In this document: one piece after another, positions 17,490 to 25,619 of the stretch
Position numbering within the stretch: the stretch's first letter is position 1
Layout of the letters: every line of letters begins with the position of its first letter
Origin: Sporomusaceae bacterium FL31
GTDB taxonomy: Bacteria; Bacillota; Negativicutes; DSM-1736; Dendrosporobacteraceae
Direction of reading: 5' to 3'
DNA: 48,865 bases
Assembly (NCBI GenBank): GCA_003990955.1
Contig: BIFV01000007.1
Location: 1 to 48,865, forward strand
The notes under the pieces: model-generated
Told to the model about the DNA's origin: nothing
What the model saw: only the letters and a program-made list of their open reading frames with translations
The model's database searches: none
Translations under genes and position numbers: made by a program

Positions 17490-18114
17490 AGTAACCGTAT
17501 ACCTAATACGCAGTACTGAATATCTTAGTCGATTAGGCTTTACAGAACACGGACAACGCCATGCCAGTATTGTTTCTGCACGTGCCCTCAAGGTGTTAGC
17601 TGACTTGGGCTATCCTGAGCGCGACTGCGAATTGGCGGCCATAGCAGGCTATATGCATGATATTGCCAATATGGTCAATCGCTATAATCATGGCGGTACT
17701 GGGGCAGTTATGGCATACCATATTCTATCAAGATTAGGAATGCCGCCGGAAGAAATTGCACTTGTTGTATCGGCAATCGGCAATCATGAAGAGGAACGTG
17801 GCAATGCAATCAATCATGTTGCAGCTGCACTGATTTTAGCGGATAAATCAGATGTTTATCGCACTAGAGTTACCAGTACGGATTTTGCAAAATTTGAGAT
17901 CCATGACAGAGTCAATTATGCTGCTGAAAGCAGCTTATTAACTGTTAACAAAGACCTGCATACCATTAACTTAGAAGTAACTATTGATACAAAAATATGT
18001 CCGGTTATGGAATACTTTGAAATTTTTCTGGAACGTATGATTATGTGTCGCCGTGCCGCTCAATTTCTCGAATGCCGCTTTGGTTTAATCATTAATGAGA
18101 ATCAATTACTCTAA
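17449..18114 (+). CDS. HD-domain phosphohydrolase-like protein
   Basis: The 221-residue protein contains an HD metal-dependent phosphohydrolase domain (about residues 20-145). The metal ligands are visible as His in HGQRHASIV, the His-Asp pair in GYMHDIANM, His in GNHEEE and Asp in LADKSDV. HD proteins cleave phosphate esters of nucleotides or related compounds; the substrate here is not evident. TTG at 17449 is chosen for the strong AGGAGGGA eight bases upstream and the family-like N-terminus. It lies downstream of the SpoIIE-like and P-loop genes and before the secD promoter. Homologues are often found beside secDF in Clostridia, as I recall. Confidence 0.83.
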   Translation: MAKITVEDLKKDHEVTVYLIRSTEYLSRLGFTEHGQRHASIVSARALKVLADLGYPERDCELAAIAGYMHDIANMVNRYNHGGTGAVMAYHILSRLGMPPEEIALVVSAIGNHEEERGNAINHVAAALILADKSDVYRTRVTSTDFAKFEIHDRVNYAAESSLLTVNKDLHTINLEVTIDTKICPVMEYFEIFLERMIMCRRAAQFLECRFGLIINENQLL

Positions 18115-18124
18115 TAGCGTTGCG

Positions 18125-18154
18125 TTGACATTGTCATAACATTCCAGCTATAAT
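18125..18154 (+). promoter_or_regulatory. Promoter of secDF
   Basis: TTGACA (18125-18130), an 18-bp spacer and TATAAT (18149-18154) are both consensus boxes. An inverted repeat, ATTGTCAT (18130-18137) and ATGACAAT (18163-18170), flanks the -10. Confidence 0.85.
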
Positions 18155-18200
18155 TAAACACGATGACAATTGGCAGTAAACAGGAATGGGGGAAAAATCG

Positions 18201-19406
18201 TTGAGGTGGGGGAATTTTACTAAGTTTTTGGTCATAGTCTTGGCAATAGTAGCTGTGTTTGGTTACTATATATCACCCCTGGCTGGATCGATAAAACAGG
18301 GTCTGGATTTACAAGGGGGAACACACATTGTACTTGAGGCTGTGGATACACCTGAAGCCAAAGTCGATGAAGATGCCGTACAAAGAGTTGTAAAAATTAT
18401 TGAGCGTCGTATCAATGAGCTAGGGCTTACTGAACCGATCATCCAACGGCAGGGAGAAAGAAGAATTATTGTTGAGTTGCCGGGGATCAAAGAGCCAGAA
18501 AAAGCTATTGAAATTATTGGTAAGACAGCACTCTTAGAGTTCCAGGATGAAAGCGGTACGACTGTTATGACTGGTAAGGATTTAAAAGATGCTAAGGCAC
18601 AGATTGACCAAAGTAACAGAAATTTAGTTTCGTTGGAATTTTCTGATGAGGGTACAAGAAAATTTGCTGAGCTAACTGCAAAGAATATCGGCAAGCATAT
18701 TGCTATATTACTGGACAAGCAAGTTTTGACCAGTCCGGTTGTTGAAGAAGCAATTCCAAGTGGAAAAGCTGTTATCACAGGTAACCGTTCGATCGAAGAG
18801 GCTCAACGATTGGCGTTGCTGCTGCGTTCAGGCTCACTGCCTGTCAAAGTAGATGTATTGGAGACCCGAACGGTAGGTCCAACTCTTGGTCAGGATTCAA
18901 AGCAGAAAAGCGTTGTTGCTTTTGGGATTGGAATAGCAGCAATTGTATTATTTATGCTGGCTTTTTATCGTTTATCAGGCTTTGTGGCTAACATTACATT
19001 GCTTCTTTATGTATTGATGCTGCTTGTTACACTAAAAATGCTTAATGCCACTCTTACCTTACCGGGAATTGCCGGTATTATCTTATCGATGGGGATGGCT
19101 GTTGATGCAAATGTTTTGATATTTGAGCGATTTAAAGAAGAATTCAGAGCCGGTAAAACACTGCGGGCTGCGATGGACGCAGGCTTTAATCGAGCTTTTG
19201 CTACGATTTTAGACTCAAATGTCACTACCTTAATTGCGGCGGTTGTTCTATTCTATTTAGGTACCGGGCCAATAAAAGGATTTGCTATCACACTCGGAAT
19301 CGGCATTATACTAAGTATGTTTACTGCCATAACCATGACAAGATGGTTATTGAGAACGCTGATATATGCAAATGCGTTTAAAAATGGCAAATTGTTTGGG
19401 GCGTAG
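18201..19406 (+). CDS. secD: Protein translocase subunit SecD
   Basis: The 401-residue membrane protein is half of the SecDF complex, which uses the proton gradient to pull exported proteins through SecYEG. It has a first membrane helix (about residues 8-26), the D1 motif GLDLQGGTHIVLE, a periplasmic P1-type region to about residue 225, and five further helices including the D5 motif MAVDANVLIFERFKEE. I chose TTG at 18201, with TGGGGGA seven bases upstream; the ATG at 18186 lacks a spaced ribosome binding site. It is the first gene behind the promoter at 18125. Confidence 0.96.
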   Translation: MRWGNFTKFLVIVLAIVAVFGYYISPLAGSIKQGLDLQGGTHIVLEAVDTPEAKVDEDAVQRVVKIIERRINELGLTEPIIQRQGERRIIVELPGIKEPEKAIEIIGKTALLEFQDESGTTVMTGKDLKDAKAQIDQSNRNLVSLEFSDEGTRKFAELTAKNIGKHIAILLDKQVLTSPVVEEAIPSGKAVITGNRSIEEAQRLALLLRSGSLPVKVDVLETRTVGPTLGQDSKQKSVVAFGIGIAAIVLFMLAFYRLSGFVANITLLLYVLMLLVTLKMLNATLTLPGIAGIILSMGMAVDANVLIFERFKEEFRAGKTLRAAMDAGFNRAFATILDSNVTTLIAAVVLFYLGTGPIKGFAITLGIGIILSMFTAITMTRWLLRTLIYANAFKNGKLFGA

Positions 19407-19417
19407 GGGGGAAATCA

Positions 19418-20326
19418 ATGAAATTCGACTTTGTTGGAAGACGTAATTGGTGGTTTTTACTTTCAGTACTGATTATTCTCCCTGGGCTTATCTCAATTGC
19501 TGTACAAGGTTTTAATTTGGGGATAGACTTTACGGGCGGTACATTGCTGGATTTGAAGTTTTCGCGGCCGGTTATGGTTGCTGAAGTACGCGAAGCATTA
19601 AAGGAACATCATTTTGAGGGTAGTACAATACAATTGGCTGCTGAAGGCCAGGCGGATGCGGCGCCTAATGTGTTTATAAGAACAACACTTCTCAGTGAGC
19701 AGGATCGCTTGGCGGTGCTGGCTGATCTTAAAAAGAATCTTGGCGACTTTGAAGTGTTAAGAATTGAGCAAGTTGGTGCGGTCATTGGCTCGGAGCTGAC
19801 AAAGCAGGCTGTCATGGCTTTAGCGTTATCCTGGCTCTTAATGATTGTGTATATTACCTACCGGTTTGAGTTTAAATTTGCAATTGCAGGCATTATCGGA
19901 TTGCTGCATGATGTCCTAATTGTTATTGGTGTTTTTTCATTATTACAGAAAGAAATTGATGCATCGTTTGTTGCGGCCTTACTTACGATCGTAGGCTATT
20001 CGATCAACGATACTATCGTAATCTTCGATAGAATACGGGAAAATCTAAAGACATATCGTAAAAGCGAAGGATTGGAGCAGCTAGTTAATAAGAGCATCTG
20101 GCAGACTATGACTCGCTCTATTTATACAGTGCTAACCGTATTGTTTGCTACAGCATCGCTTTACTTTTTTGGCGGAGAGACAACAAAGAATTTCTCTTTA
20201 GCTCTCCTGATTGGGTTCACAGTTGGAGCCTATTCATCCATTTTTAATGCCAGCCAAATCTGGCTGGTACTTAGAGAATACTCTGAACGAAAACGGCTTC
20301 CAGAGAAAACAAAATCAACGAAATAA
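19418..20326 (+). CDS. secF: Protein translocase subunit SecF
   Basis: The 302-residue partner of SecD has six predicted membrane helices. Conserved blocks are GIDFTGGTLLDLKF (about residues 32-45) and GYSINDTIVIFDRIRENL (about 194-211). The N-terminal FDFVGRRNWWF is typical of the start of SecF. It begins 11 bases after secD behind AGGGGGGA and ends just before a strong terminator, so secD and secF form a two-gene unit. Confidence 0.96.
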   Translation: MKFDFVGRRNWWFLLSVLIILPGLISIAVQGFNLGIDFTGGTLLDLKFSRPVMVAEVREALKEHHFEGSTIQLAAEGQADAAPNVFIRTTLLSEQDRLAVLADLKKNLGDFEVLRIEQVGAVIGSELTKQAVMALALSWLLMIVYITYRFEFKFAIAGIIGLLHDVLIVIGVFSLLQKEIDASFVAALLTIVGYSINDTIVIFDRIRENLKTYRKSEGLEQLVNKSIWQTMTRSIYTVLTVLFATASLYFFGGETTKNFSLALLIGFTVGAYSSIFNASQIWLVLREYSERKRLPEKTKSTK

Positions 20327-20327
20327 T

Positions 20328-20366
20328 AAAATAAGACTTGGCACTGTGCCAAGTCTTATTTTATTT
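20328..20366 (+). terminator. Rho-independent terminator after secF
   Basis: A 17-bp perfect arm, AAAATAAGACTTGGCAC (20328-20344), pairs with 20346-20362, with A-rich and T-rich ends, so it could work in both directions. TTATTTT follows. Confidence 0.9.
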
Positions 20367-20426
20367 TGCATTCACCAAAGTCCGATTTTGCTAATATCAT
20401 GTAGCACAGAAGGGCAGGTGAAATCC

Positions 20427-21440
20427 ATGTGGATTTTTTTACCATCGATATGTTTAGCTCTAGCTCACATTGCGGGTGATAATGTTGCTGTTGTGCCAGA
20501 TATGGCGGTGATCTTGGGACAAGATATTTATGTTGTAACAATATTGGCTTATATTGTATTTGGCTCAATAATTTCAGGGATTACCGCATGGATCGGTGTG
20601 AAGAGCGGTCATGAATTGGTAATTGTTGTTCGTAAATTATTTGGCAGCCGTGGTAAAAAAATATCAGCATTCGTTATTTTAGCTATCTGTATACCGGCAA
20701 GCATATTAACAGGTGGATTTTATTCTGGCTGGCTTACCAATGTTTTTTTAGGTATTCCTTTAAATCTGGCAATCCCGATCTGCATTTTGGTATTCTCGCT
20801 ATTGGCAAATGGCTATGCGCATGAGTTGCTCAAGCTGTCAAACTATATTGCATTATTGCTGGTACCTACTGTTTTAGCGATCTTTTTATCCTATGGATTT
20901 ACCTTTCCTGCTAGGTCGTTTGATGTTGGCGAGATTAATTGGCTTCTGGTTTCAGCTTTGGTTGGGTATAATGCCGGTGGTATGCGCTCGGCCTTAATCG
21001 TTGAAACAGCAGCGTATTTATCACGTAAGGGCTGTAAAACAATTTTATTGGTGGTATTAGCTAAAGTTGTGGAAGGTCTCTTTACATTGGGCATTGTCCA
21101 TTTGATTTTATCTGCAGGAATTCACGGTCCACTGGCGATTAGCAAATTTGCAAATGAAGTTGCTGGGGCAGTAGGATTTTTTGTGTTTAATTTAATTTTG
21201 TTCTGCACCTTTATGAGTGCAATGGTACCGGCGATGACAGTCAATGCAAGACAAATGAAAATTCTAACAGGATTATCTCCTAAAATCTCACTATTGATTT
21301 CTGGGATCATGATATATTTGGGTACGATGTTAGAGTTTAGCACAATCATTGAAATCATGGGGTTTAGTGGGATGATCACTGTTGTGTTTATCCTATATAC
21401 GGCGTATGCCTTACATAAATATGGCCTGAATCACTCATAA
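20427..21440 (+). CDS. Polytopic membrane protein, possible APC-superfamily transporter (YkvI-like)
   Basis: The 337-residue protein is hydrophobic throughout, with about ten predicted membrane helices and no signal peptide. The GYNAGGMRSALIVETAAYLSRKG segment in the middle looks like an interrupted helix region with glycines, as in APC-type and YkvI-like transporters, but I cannot identify a substrate and hold this loosely. ATG at 20427 has AGGTGA six bases upstream; the frame is open further upstream through the secF terminator, which is not meaningful. A possible extended -10, TGCTAATAT, lies at 20389-20397. The DUF456 membrane protein follows 35 bases after its stop and may be co-transcribed. 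Confidence 0.6.
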   Translation: MWIFLPSICLALAHIAGDNVAVVPDMAVILGQDIYVVTILAYIVFGSIISGITAWIGVKSGHELVIVVRKLFGSRGKKISAFVILAICIPASILTGGFYSGWLTNVFLGIPLNLAIPICILVFSLLANGYAHELLKLSNYIALLLVPTVLAIFLSYGFTFPARSFDVGEINWLLVSALVGYNAGGMRSALIVETAAYLSRKGCKTILLVVLAKVVEGLFTLGIVHLILSAGIHGPLAISKFANEVAGAVGFFVFNLILFCTFMSAMVPAMTVNARQMKILTGLSPKISLLISGIMIYLGTMLEFSTIIEIMGFSGMITVVFILYTAYALHKYGLNHS

Positions 21441-21475
21441 TGATAGTAAATTAATGTAAGAAGAGGGCCAACATT

Positions 21476-21943
21476 GTGATTCTAAAGATAATTATTATTA
21501 TAATTATGTTAATCGGGCTTTATTGTACTGCTTTTCCTAAGCTGTCTGGAACTTTAATTATCTTAGCTGCGGCTATTGCCTATTGGCTATTAACAGGATT
21601 TAGCACTTATCAGCTATGGCTGGCTTATATGCTAATCGGCCTTGCTTTTGTTGCAGAGATTGGCGGGCGAATGTTAAGGATCTATTTGACTCAACACGAA
21701 GGCGTTACCCGGACTTTTAGCACAGATACCACTGTTGGGAATATTGCAGGGCTAATTGTTGCTGATGCCATATTAGGGCCTTTTACTGGTACCATCTTGT
21801 GGGAACTTATGGTGGGCAAAAATTTATTTCCGAGGTGGACAACAGTTTCTAAAGTCTTGAAAAAATTAGCTATGGTGGCGCTGATGAGATTTATTTGTGC
21901 TAATATCATGGTATTTATTGTAATAAAGTACATATTTCTATAA
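21476..21943 (+). CDS. DUF456 family membrane protein
   Basis: The 155-residue protein has about four membrane helices and begins with the pattern hydrophobic-KLSGTLIILAAAIAYWLLTG, typical of DUF456 (normally LPVLPG). The GLIVADAILGPFTGTILW segment after the middle helix is also family-like. The function of the family is unknown. The start is GTG at 21476 with AAGAGGG nine bases upstream. It is followed by a 257-base stretch before the AAA+ gene; apart from a possible promoter (22071-22099) I see no gene or known riboswitch in that stretch. Confidence 0.78.
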   Translation: MILKIIIIIIMLIGLYCTAFPKLSGTLIILAAAIAYWLLTGFSTYQLWLAYMLIGLAFVAEIGGRMLRIYLTQHEGVTRTFSTDTTVGNIAGLIVADAILGPFTGTILWELMVGKNLFPRWTTVSKVLKKLAMVALMRFICANIMVFIVIKYIFL

Positions 21944-22070
21944 ATTGGATTTATGTTCATTCAATATCATTATCGCGAGACTGCAGTTGGCAGGCAATTA
22001 CTTGCATATCGCTATAGAGAACTATAAAAACTTAGTTGATGATTAAAGCAATGTACAAGGGGTGTTTCTG

Positions 22071-22099
22071 GTATTTAAGTTTTACTAATGGGTAAAATA
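22071..22099 (+). promoter_or_regulatory. Possible sigma-F-like promoter before the AAA+/VWA genes
   Basis: GGGTAAAATA (22090-22099) fits the sigma-F -10 pattern GGNNANAHTR. The upstream GTATT (22071-22075) matches four of five positions of GYATA, at a 14-bp rather than 15-bp spacing. The same stretch also holds TAAAAT, but no sigma-A -35 is well placed. The leader to the gene would be about 95 bases. Confidence 0.35.
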
Positions 22100-22200
22100 T
22101 GAGTAAGCCGACATAATTAAAGTTGGTGGTAGGGAGCAAGCGTTAACGGCTAATACAGATAGGTTCATTATTGATTTTAGAATAATCAGGAGGGGTTTCG

Positions 22201-23670
22201 TTGAAATCTTACTACCAACTAGTTCGACATGACGGAAACCAAGAATTATTTCGCACTGTAGAAATGTCGATAATTGCACTTGCGAACGGGCACCCCTTCC
22301 ATATTCATGCTGAAGGTTTGCGCGGTACTGGTAAGACGACCATTATGCGGGCTGTTAAAGATATACTTCCACCTATTGTAAGAATTAAGCACTGCATCTA
22401 TAATTGTCATCCTGCCAATCCTCATTGTCCAGAGCATCGCAGTTTATTGCCTGAGCAAATTGCTGAAATTGGTACTGAGGTTGTGCCTTGTCCCTTTTTA
22501 GAGATTTCACATTCAGCAAAGATTGGGACGGTGGTTGGCAGCATTGATTTAAATAAGCTGACCGATCGGATTCATCCTACAGCAGCTTTGCTGCCTGGTA
22601 CCATACCGCAAGCTCACCGGGGGATTATCTTCATTGATGAAATTAATCGCTTAGCTGATACATCGCCTGAATTAGCTGATGTATTACTAGATGTTATGGG
22701 AACGAAGCCTGGTCGCATCCAAATTGAGGAGACTGGACTGCCGAAGATCGAACTGCCAGTTAATGTTACCGTTTGGGCGGCATCTAATCCTGATGAAGAT
22801 CCTGGGCCGTTGGTTCAGGTTCGCAAACAATTATCTGATCGATTTGATTTATCAGTCAATATGGGACGTCCTAGTGCATACCGGGATATTATGGCCATAT
22901 TGGAAAATCGGAATCATCATGGACGATCGGCCAATGATCAGATTAATATACCTGGAAATATTCATTCAGTGCTGGCTGATGAAGAAATAAAAAAAGCGCT
23001 TGCCAATATTTATGTTGATTATGGTATTGAAAGTATTAGAGCTGTGGAAGGGATGGAAACAGCAGCTGGCTTGACCGCATTAATGGATGGGCGTAATAAT
23101 ACGTCAATCAGAGATCTAATTAAGGTTGTTCCGCTAGTATTAGGGCATCGGGCCGATAAAACTACGATATCTAGTATATTACGGTATCTTGACAATTTTA
23201 CCAATTCTAGTACTCTTCCTGGCAATATATCAGCCGGAGTTAATGCGACGGTAGAAAACACTATAGAAAGCCTTGAAAAAAAGCCCTCAGCTTGGTCTGA
23301 GCTAAGGAAAATAATTGTGAGTTGGCTTCAGAGATTTAGGTTAAAGCAAAATTCGAGAGGTCAAAATAATCCTGAATCTAATCAAAACACTAATCAGCAA
23401 GAAAATGCTGGCAAAGCATCAGGTAATAATAGTCCAACTGGAAACAATGTCAATAACGGCACAAGTCAGCAAGCTCAGAAAAATACATCTAACGACAGCA
23501 ATAAGGCCGTATCTAATACATCAGGTAAATCAGCCAAGACGGGTATGCAGTCAAAAGGAGAAAAAGGATCAGATGTTCTGAGTTCTCCGATTGTTGCGCC
23601 TCCGCAGTGTGCAATACCACTCATTAACCATTCTCTGGACAAATTTGTATCTGGTGAGGAAAAAAACTAG
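22201..23670 (+). CDS. MoxR/ChlI-like AAA+ ATPase with Cys/His cluster
   Basis: The 489-residue protein resembles the ATPase subunit of magnesium-chelatase-like and MoxR complexes. Walker A is GTGKTT (residues 42-47), Walker B is FIDEINR (144-150), sensor 1 is WAASNPDEDPG, and RKQLSDRFDLS contains the probable arginine finger. Between Walker A and B lies a Cys/His-rich segment, HCIYNCHPANPHCPEH (64-79), with another Cys-Pro near residue 100, which could bind a metal or Fe-S cluster. After about residue 375 comes a low-complexity Asn/Gln/Ser/Lys tail, then the partly hydrophobic end APPQCAIPLINHSLDKF. TTG at 22201 has AGGAGGGG upstream. One base separates its stop from the VWA gene, so the two products probably act together. 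No chlorophyll or cobalamin genes are nearby, so the substrate is unknown. Confidence 0.8.
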   Translation: MKSYYQLVRHDGNQELFRTVEMSIIALANGHPFHIHAEGLRGTGKTTIMRAVKDILPPIVRIKHCIYNCHPANPHCPEHRSLLPEQIAEIGTEVVPCPFLEISHSAKIGTVVGSIDLNKLTDRIHPTAALLPGTIPQAHRGIIFIDEINRLADTSPELADVLLDVMGTKPGRIQIEETGLPKIELPVNVTVWAASNPDEDPGPLVQVRKQLSDRFDLSVNMGRPSAYRDIMAILENRNHHGRSANDQINIPGNIHSVLADEEIKKALANIYVDYGIESIRAVEGMETAAGLTALMDGRNNTSIRDLIKVVPLVLGHRADKTTISSILRYLDNFTNSSTLPGNISAGVNATVENTIESLEKKPSAWSELRKIIVSWLQRFRLKQNSRGQNNPESNQNTNQQENAGKASGNNSPTGNNVNNGTSQQAQKNTSNDSNKAVSNTSGKSAKTGMQSKGEKGSDVLSSPIVAPPQCAIPLINHSLDKFVSGEEKN

Positions 23671-23671
23671 C

Positions 23672-25435
23672 ATGACCGTATTTAATTGGGATCAATATGA
23701 TATACAGTTTATTGCTAATTTAGCTTTACCTGTTCGGAATCTAACCTCAGTCATCAAGCAAGACAGAGGAGCACGTATTGGCCAAAGTACGGTAGTGAGT
23801 CAGAAAGTCCATACTTTTAATCCTTCAACACCGCAGATCATCAATGTTCTTCAGGATGTGGATGCAGGTCAAGCTTTTTATCAGCGCAGTACTCGGGGGA
23901 ATGTCTACCATTTGGATATATTCCACCAAAGAGCGCTCATTGACCATCATCTTATTGCTGCGGCAATCAAGAAAGCAGTTGACGCCTATAATTTTCAGTT
24001 TTCGGTTAATAATCTCGTGTTTGCTGAAAGCGGCAGCCAAGGTGTTAATGCTGATTATATTGATATTCAGACAGGAACAGGTGGCGGGCGGATAACAGGA
24101 GCATTACGGCATGGGAAAAAACTTTCATTGCGGCGCGCGCATGAAAACCATGTACATGTTGTGGTCATGATTCAGCCCCAACATATCGCTTTTCTGTTTT
24201 TTGTAGTTCTGGCTGTCGAAGGAGTTATATTACAAGAAAATATCGAGTTGCGGCGTAATGAGGAAATCATTAATATGACTAGCCAGGAACAGGCAAACCC
24301 TGATCTGACTGACTATACTGATCAGACCGATTCATTTATGCAAGAAAAAGGTACTCAGCATGGCCTATCACAAGAAGCGAAGCAGCATAAATTTGTTAAT
24401 GATTCTCTAGAGTTAACAGATGATTTTGATACAATTAAAGATGTTCAGGAGTTTTTAAATAAAGTTAATACACAAAGCAAAAACAAGCTGACGCAAGAAT
24501 TAGAAGATAACGGCAATGGCCAGCGAACTATGGAACGATTAGTTGGGATGGGAATTGTTGAAGTAAATCAACATTCAGTAAAGCTTACTCCTTATGGTAT
24601 CGAATTACAACGATATTTAAATAGCAATTTATTAGAGATTGAAGCGCACTTGAGGAAGTCGTTTCGGATTATAAGGCCGTTGGTTAAGCAAGCTGGGAAT
24701 AATAAGATGATGAAGCGTAATTATGAATGGAAGTCAGGCTATTCAAGCTGTAATAATCATGAAGAATATGAAAAAAATGAGTTAGCCGTTACTGAGACTA
24801 TTATTGCGGCAGCACGCAGGATGGTTGTGGAAGAACAACAAGAATTTGCTATTGGCTGCGATGATCTGAGGTATTTGCGCCGGGAAAAAGTCACAAAGGC
24901 AGAGATTTGTTTGATTATCGATGCCAGCGCCAGTATGGCTGGTCCTAGAATTAGAGCTGCAAAATTTTTGGTAAGACATTTATTATTAACAACGCCGGAT
25001 CGAATTGGAGTAGTGACTTTTCAGGAAAATGCAGCAAAAATTCTAGTGCCATTAACGAGGGATTATCGGGAGGTTGAAAGCTGCCTGCGGACACTAAAAC
25101 CCGCTGGGGCAACTCCACTCGCTTTGGGATTAAAAACCTGCTTGGGATATTTAGAAAATACCAGAACACATAATCCATTGATTATTCTTATCACAGATGG
25201 CATTCCTACTATGGCTGAACATTCGCGTGATCCTGTTGCCGATGCTTTTGCAGCTGCCCAGGATATAAAAAGAAGAGGCTATGGTTTTACTTGCATCGGA
25301 TTGAAGCCTCATCATAATTATCTTACACAGCTAGCAGAGTACGCGGGCGGAAGTGCGTATATGCTAGAAGAACTGGAAAAACAGATCATGGCTAAGGCAG
25401 CCTGGGACGAATATAGAAAAGATGCTCATAAATAA
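23672..25435 (+). CDS. VWA-domain protein partnered with the AAA+ ATPase (ChlD/CobT-like)
   Basis: The 587-residue protein ends in a von Willebrand factor A domain (about residues 410-580) with a complete metal-ion site: DASAS (Asp417, Ser419, Ser421), Thr481 in GATPLA and Asp509 in TDGIP. This matches ChlD- or CobT-like partners of AAA+ ATPases, which form chelatase or protein-remodelling complexes. Residues 1 to about 190 do not resemble anything I know, and include a hydrophobic run (HIAFLFFVVLAVEGVIL, 171-187). A helical acidic region (about 190-270) and a winged-helix-like stretch (MERLVGMGIVEVNQHSVKL) precede the VWA domain. ATG at 23672 begins one base after the ATPase stop; GGTGAGGAA lies upstream. 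A terminator follows. Confidence 0.78.
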   Translation: MTVFNWDQYDIQFIANLALPVRNLTSVIKQDRGARIGQSTVVSQKVHTFNPSTPQIINVLQDVDAGQAFYQRSTRGNVYHLDIFHQRALIDHHLIAAAIKKAVDAYNFQFSVNNLVFAESGSQGVNADYIDIQTGTGGGRITGALRHGKKLSLRRAHENHVHVVVMIQPQHIAFLFFVVLAVEGVILQENIELRRNEEIINMTSQEQANPDLTDYTDQTDSFMQEKGTQHGLSQEAKQHKFVNDSLELTDDFDTIKDVQEFLNKVNTQSKNKLTQELEDNGNGQRTMERLVGMGIVEVNQHSVKLTPYGIELQRYLNSNLLEIEAHLRKSFRIIRPLVKQAGNNKMMKRNYEWKSGYSSCNNHEEYEKNELAVTETIIAAARRMVVEEQQEFAIGCDDLRYLRREKVTKAEICLIIDASASMAGPRIRAAKFLVRHLLLTTPDRIGVVTFQENAAKILVPLTRDYREVESCLRTLKPAGATPLALGLKTCLGYLENTRTHNPLIILITDGIPTMAEHSRDPVADAFAAAQDIKRRGYGFTCIGLKPHHNYLTQLAEYAGGSAYMLEELEKQIMAKAAWDEYRKDAHK

Positions 25436-25436
25436 T

Positions 25437-25486
25437 AAGAGATATTAGCCTGGTTAGTAATTAAAGCCGCTAATATCTCTTTAATT
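25437..25486 (+). terminator. Probable terminator after the VWA gene
   Basis: AAGAGATATTAGC (25437-25449) pairs perfectly with GCTAATATCTCTT (25469-25481), with a 19-nt loop. The T tract TTTAATTTT follows. Confidence 0.8.
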
Positions 25487-25551
25487 TTGTTAATATAAAA
25501 GGATTATTGTATTCTTTTCGAGAATATCAAATGATTATGTAATAATTTTGA

Positions 25552-25575
25552 ATACATTGTTATATATCAATGTAT
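25552..25575 (+). repeat. Inverted repeat upstream of the recJ fusion gene
   Basis: ATACATTG (25552-25559) and CAATGTAT (25568-25575) are separated by TTATATAT. It overlaps a possible promoter (TTGAAT 25548-25553, 19-bp spacer, TATACT 25573-25578) and lies 44 bases before the ATG, so it may be an operator. The promoter spacing is poor. Confidence 0.55.
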
Positions 25576-25619
25576 ACTTGATACCCAGAGCAGTCAGTGT
25601 TTCTATGTATGGAGGTAGT

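Noticed and set aside
18266..18778. Minus-strand open frame of 170 codons inside secD
   Set aside because: It lies entirely within the well-supported secD reading frame and its translation resembles no protein; shadow frames of this length arise often opposite real genes.
20211..20426. Upstream extension of the membrane protein gene at 20427
   Set aside because: The extension runs through secF and its terminator in another frame; a proper ribosome binding site precedes the ATG at 20427.
21944..22200. Riboswitch or small gene in the 257-base gap before the AAA+ gene
   Set aside because: I found no match to cobalamin, SAM, THF or cyclic-di-GMP riboswitch cores, and only a weak hairpin (GCCGAC/GTTGGT near 22108-22130); no coding frame with a ribosome binding site.
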